A stretch of DNA of 64,000 bases, from NCBI RefSeq assembly GCF_014851395.1, contig NW_024040040.1, forward strand, positions 18,915,000-18,978,999. Reading direction: 5' to 3'. The position numbers were made by a program, and so were the translations under genes. Below the pieces are notes generated by a model, which was not told the DNA's origin, made no database searches, and saw nothing but the letters and a program-made list of their open reading frames with translations. This DNA comes from Micropterus salmoides (Eukaryota > Chordata > Actinopteri > Centrarchiformes > Centrarchidae). Below are positions 57,736 to 64,000 of the stretch, in pieces (positions within the stretch are counted from its first letter, which is position 1; each line of letters begins with the position of its first letter).

Positions 57736-59656
57736 GCAGCCCTGTGTGTGTGTTTGCATAGTTGTATTTTCACACATGCACACAACGTGTTTATTTTAGA
57801 CAACGGGATACATACAGTATATTGAGTGTTTTATCTGTATGAATGTCATTATTTAAGTCAGTCATCCCCTCGCTCCTTTGGAGTGTTTCAGTTCAATGAA
57901 GCATGTATGTGAAAAAATTATTAATCTTGTCATAAATAAGTCTAATGATGATTCAGAAAAGTGAAAGTGTACATTTGATTTTAATCTTAATAATTGTTGT
58001 TTTTACTTTTTCCCTACTTGACATGAAATTAAAATGAAATATGAATTACGAAAAAGGAGTTGATTTAGCGAATTAAAATTTTTTAATTTGAATTGGGACC
58101 GGCTGCCATTGGAAATCTTAAATAGTGTGTGGCGTTTAGCCTCAGACGGTTTTTTGAGGAAGAATGGATGGCCGCGAAACCAGTACAATTTTACATTAAA
58201 GTTGCTGCAAGACTCTTTCTATCCCAGGATCAACATGTAAAATTCTGAGGAAAACTCTGTTATGAACAACAGAATTGTCATTGTTCACTTAAAACATTAG
58301 GTTTCCTTGGTATCTTTTAGTCGTACACCACCATAAAGTCTTAAAGGATCCTTCAGTTTTATATGTGTGTGTGACACAAATGTGTCAGTATGCAAATGTA
58401 AATGTATGATAGATGTATGTATTGTGTATGTTTTAAAACAATCCCCCCCAACTACTCACTCCCTTAGCCTCGGGGGCTGCCGTGCTGTGAGGACTGTAGG
58501 TTGATGGTGCATGATGGGCATGCAGCCAGGGGTCAGCAGAAGTCATTACTGAGGGCAGGAAGTGGAATTATGCACGACTACCTGTGGGTTTGTCCCAGTG
58601 GCTTGGCAGCGGTCAGCGGGGGTCACGCACGCCTCAGTTGTTGCCCACTGAGCCCTGTCTACTGGCGGTGGTGGTTGTAATGAATCAGGATTGTGTGTGT
58701 GTGCACGTGGAAAATGTAAAGGAAGAATTTTTTTTTTTTTTTCACTCTGTGTCAGTGTTTATTAAAAGGAAATGCACATTAACGACTCTGTCACCTCCGG
58801 GATTTAAAAGCTTTCCTCTTTATTTGTGGTGGAATTGAGTGTTTCAGTTGAAACAGCGGCACATTTTTGCTGCCTGTGAGTGACACTCAGGGAGAAACTG
58901 GTGACTGCTCTTCATATGGAGGCTGGCAGCAGGCGGTGCTTCCCCTTCTCACAGCTGCTGTGTTGCACCGTCAAAGTGCAACTCCTCCTCGTCTCTGTGT
59001 GAGATTCTGATGGAGGGCAACGGCAAAGGAGGGGAAAGCAGAGTTCCTTTTTCTGAGAGCTCAGCAGATTTTAGAGGTCAGGCAAGGTAGTTCTCAGACG
59101 GGAAACTCTACACACACACCAACAAACGCACACGCTCGCTTCTTTTCTCACAGCCACACTGATTTTTACTCCCAAACACACTCCCAAACTGTCACTTTCC
59201 CACAAAAAAGGAGAAATGATGCGCAAGCGAAGGTGAGAGACAGGGGTCAGAGATGGGGGAGACTAGAAGAAGTATGGGTGGCAAAAAGAAGAGTAAAAAG
59301 TGCTGAACGGATGAGAGGAAGATGTGTAATGATTAGCTACCGAGCCGGCCGGTATCAGGAGGCAGTTTGGGGCTTTATGGTTGCCTTCATGCTCTATCAG
59401 CTTAGCCCTTCTGAACGACAGGAAAGCCTATTTCCTAGCCTGTGGCTCTGTGACCAGCGGAGGACAAACTCGCTCACAAGGAAAAACACACCTCCCAAAA
59501 TGCACACACTTAGAACATGATACGTGTAGAATCAATACATCGTTGTCACATTAATTGTGACACCTTCAGGGAATTACCAAACAAAAAGACAGAGGCTGAT
59601 GAGATTTAAAGTTCCTTTTTCACACAAGTCACAAATCTAGTACCATTATTAGTTAC
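57736..59656. other. Non-coding stretch
   Basis: Contains a T16-type run at about 58,727-58,741 and short CA-rich patches. No gene recognised. Confidence 0.5.
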
Positions 59657-59658
59657 TA

Positions 59659-60159
59659 AAGGGATAGTTTGGGATTTTTGAAGTAGGGCTGTATGAGGCA
59701 CTTATCCATATTTAGTGCATTACCTGCAGTAGATTTCCATCAGTGTGTCCCCAGAAGCTAAGCAATGCACTGCTGTGGACAGGGTCAGCTGCAAAACGTA
59801 TCTTAACCACCTGAAAGAAGGCCCATCGAAAAAAATCTATATCAATTCAAGATAAGGCTATATGTTTAATATTTTCAGCGCTTTATCTTGCCATCAGACA
59901 GCCATTTCCTTATTAATAGTGCATATACACTGCACGGTCAAGTGGCGCTTATGCGTAGGAATACGGACGTTCTACGGTTGAGAAAATGTAGTTCCAAAGG
60001 AAATGGCTATCTGACAGCAAGGCGCTGAAAATATTCTAAATACCTTGAACTGATTGACTTCCGTGCTGGTACAACTCAAGCGCCATGTACTGCAGGTAAT
60101 ATACACTGACTGTGGAGTACCTCATACAGCCCCGCTGCAAAAATCCCAAATTATCCCTT
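59659..60159. mobile_element. Foldback MITE flanked by TA
   Basis: The left end AAGGGATAGTTTGGGATTTT (from 59,659) is mirrored by AAATCCCAAATTATCCCTT at the right (ending 60,159). TA flanks each side (59,657-59,658; 60,160-60,161), as expected for Tc1/mariner-type insertion. Further inverted matches continue inward: GGGCTGTATGAGG with CCTCATACAGCCC, TTACCTGCAGTA with TACTGCAGGTAATA, and CAGACAGCCATTTCCTT with AAGGAAATGGCTATCTG. Most of the 501 bases can therefore fold on itself. No coding capacity. Confidence 0.88.
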
Positions 60160-60161
60160 TA

Positions 60162-61254
60162 AAGGATTATTCTGGTTTGTTACAACTTATTGTTATAGTT
60201 TTGCCATCATTTCTGTGATATCTTATGATAACATTGTTCTCGCCAAAGTAATTGAAATCTGAGAACTCAGCAACATTTCTACATTGACAACTAAGGGGAC
60301 AATAAAGTGATCAGACAACGAAACAAGTCAGCAGTTGGGCCAGATTATCTGAACCACTTTATTTGGATGTAAAACCAAAAGTACAAAAAAGAAAAAAGAA
60401 ACATTTTGGTAATCTTAAGTTGCACAGGAAAACTGCACACACAACTATGGTAAGTACGGTAGGTCAAACGGTGACAGATATTTACAACAGACTGGGATAT
60501 CAATTTACGTTTGGCCCTTTCTGTTTTGTGCTGAGTTGAGCAACTGAGCAGTTTTCCCTCCAAACCCGACCTGAAAGTATACAGTGTAAATCCAGAGCCA
60601 GACTGAGTTTGCTAATCATGGTCTTATTTGTTTGCAGCAGTTATACCAACATCATAAAATGCATTAATTACTGCTACAGATAGCACTTTTTTAAACACAC
60701 GAGTCACCAAAACACACAACTGCACGAGCACGTATAGGCCCATGACTCATACAAACACACAAGTTGACAAATACTTACAGTTTGTCACACTTGTCAGTGT
60801 TGACACCTTGTATCCAAAAAATACACACTCCCACAAACACTAACAGATTGGCCAGAGATTGACGTGCACTTCTTCCTGATCAGTAAAGCTGATGGATTTA
60901 GGCAGGTCTCTCCCCAGCGGCTGTTTGTGAGGTTCAGCTCAGCAGTATTAGCTGACTGGCTGCTATTCGGAGGTCAGAGGTCTGTCTGTGCTCTCCTCAG
61001 CAATCTCCTTTCCTCACCGTGCAACCCTTCTTCATATTAAATCACACTTGACACACCTGGAGCACTAAAGCAGCCTCATCCATATTTTATTCCTGTGCCG
61101 TTTTTTAATACTGCAGCACTTTTAGGGTGGCAAACTGATATATTTATTAAGTGACCCATGCTATAGCTGCATACACCATTTGGGGTAGGGATGATCTGGT
61201 TTGTTCGGGGAATAAAATGAAAAGGAGCTGTGACAAGTTTATGAAGTAAGCACA
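60162..61254. other. Non-coding stretch
   Basis: Begins AAAGGATTATTCTGGTTTGT, possibly another short-repeat fragment next to the MITE. Otherwise AT-rich, with scattered CACA motifs. Confidence 0.45.
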
Positions 61255-61470
61255 ATGGCCCTTCATTACTCTCCCAAACCCCCTCTGGCGTTTTTCGATG
61301 CCGGGTTGCACAGCTCTGCGACTAGTGGCGCTGTGGCACTCGGCGGGTGAATTGTCAGGGAGAATCTTCCTTGTGCTATAACTTAGCCCTTAAAGGCCTA
61401 TTATTCCTGAAGAGGCCCACTGCCGAAACCAGTTTACTGTCATAACTCAGGGAAGGAGGCCCTTTTCTTT
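61255..61470. promoter_or_regulatory. Candidate conserved non-coding element
   Basis: Higher GC, repeat-free, with GCGTTTTTCGATGCC, CTGCGACTAGTGGCG and CCTATTATTCCTGAAG. No coding potential. Texture-based call. Confidence 0.25.
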
Positions 61471-62671
61471 GAGGTGGCAGGGGGAAAATGTTTATGGAGG
61501 AGGTAAATAATTCCATCATATGCTTCATCACGTCTCACTGTCATTCACCCATTCTTAGGCATTTTTGGTTTCTTCTCCCATACACCATACTCAAACAGTG
61601 AGAGAGGATGAGCACAGTTTGCCCCTTTTTAACCACAATTTAGCAGAATGAAGCCCTTTTAACATACGTGGAGAGGCAGGGTTAAGTGGAGAAAAACAGG
61701 AAAAATACCCACTTGTGTGGTGTGTATTTGGTGTGTAAGGGTACACACTTGTCACCTGCTCACATATTCTCACCCAGACAAAGGGTTTTCTGGGAATCAA
61801 ATCAGTATTGTTGCTCACCATGTTAACTTTAACATATTTCCTGCTGCATTTTCAGCAGCCTGTAAATGTTAAGAAATGTGACCAAGAATAAATGGCCACC
61901 CCATCCTCATTTTTATACAGAATGGGTAATTTTTGCAAAGTTAAAGCCTGACCGACTTGTATGACTAAAAGTGCATGTGAAAGTAAAGATGTATCTGTAT
62001 TTTATGAACCAGAAAGGTCATGTGGATCAGTTAATCAGCCACAAAATGACAAATTTTAACCAAGCTTTCCTCCATGCACCACCCAAGCTCTCATTTCCTC
62101 TCATTTCCTGTATTTTGTCTGTGCTTCCCATTCTCCCCACGACTGCCCTTTACTATCCCTTCTCTCTGTCCCCACCACATACTTCTCTTTCATTCTTTCT
62201 GTCTCTGTGGGGAAATATAACCAAATTAAAAATCCATAATCATTCATTAAAGACAGTTTCACACACTCTGAAGTATGCTATTTAACAAACCAGCCCTTCA
62301 AATAAAGACCTCAGAAAACCTTAAAAGTCGTTTGAATCTTTTATTCCTTCTATTTGTTGTTAGCACTTGATTTGATTCATTAATTATTGCTTCTGTAATT
62401 TGTTTTCTTCTTGCTTATTCCTCATAGTCAAATTTTCAACATTGCATGACCATTACAGAAGCAACAACATATTAAATGGGTTGTGGTTTTATTATACACA
62501 CTTTTGAATGCATCTTTTTATAGCATTTGTGAAACCCTAACCCTAACCTGGGCTACCCTACACTACAGGTGAGATTTTTGATCTCGAGCACTTGGTGTTC
62601 ATCTTTTTTTCTGTTCTGTCTGGCCAGACCCCAGAGTTATTTTTTGTTGAAGACGTAACCCTGAATGCAAT
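61471..62671. other. Non-coding stretch
   Basis: AT-rich with a CT-rich patch (62,085-62,205). A short CCCTAACCCTAACC at 62,535-62,548 resembles telomere repeats but is under three units. No gene recognised. Confidence 0.5.
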
Positions 62672-63350
62672 AAGGGTGGATTGCAGCCGAGTGTGAAGCA
62701 GTCGGGATGAGAGTCAACACCTCTAAATTTGAGGCCATGGTAGGTCGTTGACCAGAAAACAGTGGATTGCCCCCTTCAGGTTGGGAAAAATTTGCTACCT
62801 TAAGTAAAGGAGTTCAAGTGTTTTGGGGTCTTGTTTCGCCAGTGCGGGTAGGACATGGTTCAAGATCAGCAGGCAGATTTGTGTGCCATTTGCAGTAATG
62901 CTGACCTTTTATTGGGCTGCTGTGGTAAAGAGGGCATAAGCACAACAGCAAAGCACTGAGTTTACCAGTCACTATAGTCATGAGCACTGGATATTGACTG
63001 ATCACAGAAACAACAATAGAGATGAGTTTCCATCGCAGGAGGCCTAGACTCCACCTTCCTGATGGGGGACATCCAGAAAGAGCTGAGAGTAAAATTTGTC
63101 TTCCTTCCAGTTGTAAGGACCCAGTTAGTCTGATTAGGATGCCCACTGGATGCCTATCCGTGTAGATATTTTATGCAAATCCAACTAAGAGGAGACGTCA
63201 GGGCAGACCCAACTCATGCTGGAAGGATTAGGTATCCCATCTCATTGGGATCCCCCAGGAGGGGCTGGAGGAAGGAGCTGGTGAGTTGGGGGGCTGGGCT
63301 TAACTATTTGCTTAGCCTGCTAGCACCAGGACAAATGGACGAATTAATGG
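62672..63350 (+). mobile_element. Rex3/RTE LINE fragment (RT C-terminal region), degraded
   Basis: Matches the C-terminal coding part of fish Rex3-type elements: TTGCAGCCGAGTGTGAAGCA, GGATGAGAGTCAACACCTCT, then GGAGTTCAAGTGTTTTGGGG (EFKCFG, equivalent to EFKYLG), GGCAGATTTGTG, GCAGTAATGCTGACC, CTGATTAGGATGCCCACTGG (LIRMPTG) and a GGAGGGGCTGGAGGAAGG block. The end near GACAAATGGACGAATTAATGG replaces the usual GATGGATGG tail. Many stops and indels; no function retained. Confidence 0.8.
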
Positions 63351-64000
63351 AATCCAGAGCAAATAATGTAGTCATCTTGGCTACCTCTGTAGCAAGGTTA
63401 CTGAGTGACAAGCTACACTTCCAGGCTTAAATTCAGTACCTGTCTATAGTATTCCTAGAACTACTAAAAATACTACTACTCAGTTACAAGATCTATGAAG
63501 ACTTTATGCATGGATCCATTCATTTACTGGCTAACTCTTCTTCTTTCTCAACTTCTATCCTTTATCCAGTCCGGGCAGGCTTAATTATAGAGAGTGTGTG
63601 CGGTCTGCATCACAGTGCCCCTATGAATGACTTACTGCCCACAACAGGCGTGTCATCCTCCATGTAAGGTGTGTGTGAACTGCTTTAGGTGTAGATTGAG
63701 TGTGTGAGGTGTTGCATGTAGGTGTGCGAGAGGTGAGGGAGAAAGTGAGTACTTGCAGCTACTGCCTCTGTCGAACAGTTTCAATATATTGCCCTATAAA
63801 TTGTGTGTGCCCTCTGCTCTAACAGTGCTCTAGCCCACATTTGTACTTTGGCCACTCAAAATCCAGTCACAATGGAGAGGGTGTATGCTTTTCTAGGCTC
63901 TTTTTTTTCTCTCTCACAGAATTCTTTCTAACCACCCATAGGCTACAACACGCTTACTGACCCGCCAAATGCCCAAACAGCCTCTTCCTCCGCCCTCTTA
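63351..64000. other. Non-coding stretch to window end
   Basis: TG-rich patch (63,668-63,735) and unique DNA. No gene recognised. Confidence 0.5.

Noticed and set aside
62533..62548. AACCCTAACCCTAACC telomere-like motif
   Set aside because: Fewer than three units and isolated; not an interstitial telomere array.
1..64000. CRISPR arrays, operons, rRNA genes, prophage or plasmid features
   Set aside because: No regularly spaced direct repeats, no compact gene order and no rRNA-like sequence. The window is vertebrate nuclear DNA.

Overview
This 64 kb window looks like non-coding nuclear DNA from a teleost fish, probably a perch-like (percomorph) species. The reasons are many long (CA)n/(GT)n microsatellites, an L2-clade LINE whose 3' end is a run of GATTCT-type units, two degraded copies of an RTE/Rex3-type LINE, a tRNA-derived SINE of a type common in teleosts, and several short inverted-repeat DNA elements. 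There is no prokaryotic gene organisation. I see no complete ordinary protein-coding gene. Most long open frames fall in pyrimidine-rich, purine-rich or CA-rich tracts, or are antisense to retrotransposon sequence.

Layout. 0-6.9 kb: a small MITE (596-817), then unique-looking non-coding DNA. 6.9-11.5 kb: two degraded inverted-repeat elements (6,874-7,652 and 10,618-11,443) around a unique stretch that holds a perfect 13-bp stem-loop (9,277-9,310). 11.5-29.6 kb: mostly unique non-coding DNA with microsatellites, the first copy of a dispersed repeat (14,150-14,732), a C/EBP-type palindrome (12,622-12,635) and degraded elements near 20.1 and 24.4 kb. 29.6-31.2 kb: a repeat cluster with an internally deleted SINE, a 108-bp inverted repeat and the second copy of the dispersed repeat. 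31-41 kb: unique DNA plus a Rex3 fragment with a 5' inversion (35,262-35,535).

41-51.5 kb is the densest and most unusual part. Two AT-rich blocks full of AAGTATA/TATACTT motifs (41,020-41,390 and 46,063-46,480) bracket about 5 kb. That interval holds a 2.1 kb element with clear terminal inverted repeats (43,715-45,819) and, just outside it on the minus strand, a set of three exon-like segments (43,562 to 42,004). These have consensus splice sites, share one reading frame across both junctions and end in a stop codon. Next comes an L2 LINE carrying an inserted repeat, which itself carries another inserted repeat: a three-layer nest (47,217-51,449).

51.5-64 kb: unique non-coding DNA with microsatellites, a candidate 34-nt microexon (53,265-53,298), a minus-strand SINE, a nearly perfect foldback MITE (59,659-60,159) and a second Rex3 fragment (62,672-63,350).

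The repeat-poor stretches rich in homeodomain-type cores (TAATTA, ATTAAT), with octamer and C/EBP-like sites, resemble cis-regulatory DNA of a gene desert or large intron near a developmental gene. That is an impression from composition only, because conservation cannot be measured from one sequence. The host gene, if any, cannot be named from this window.
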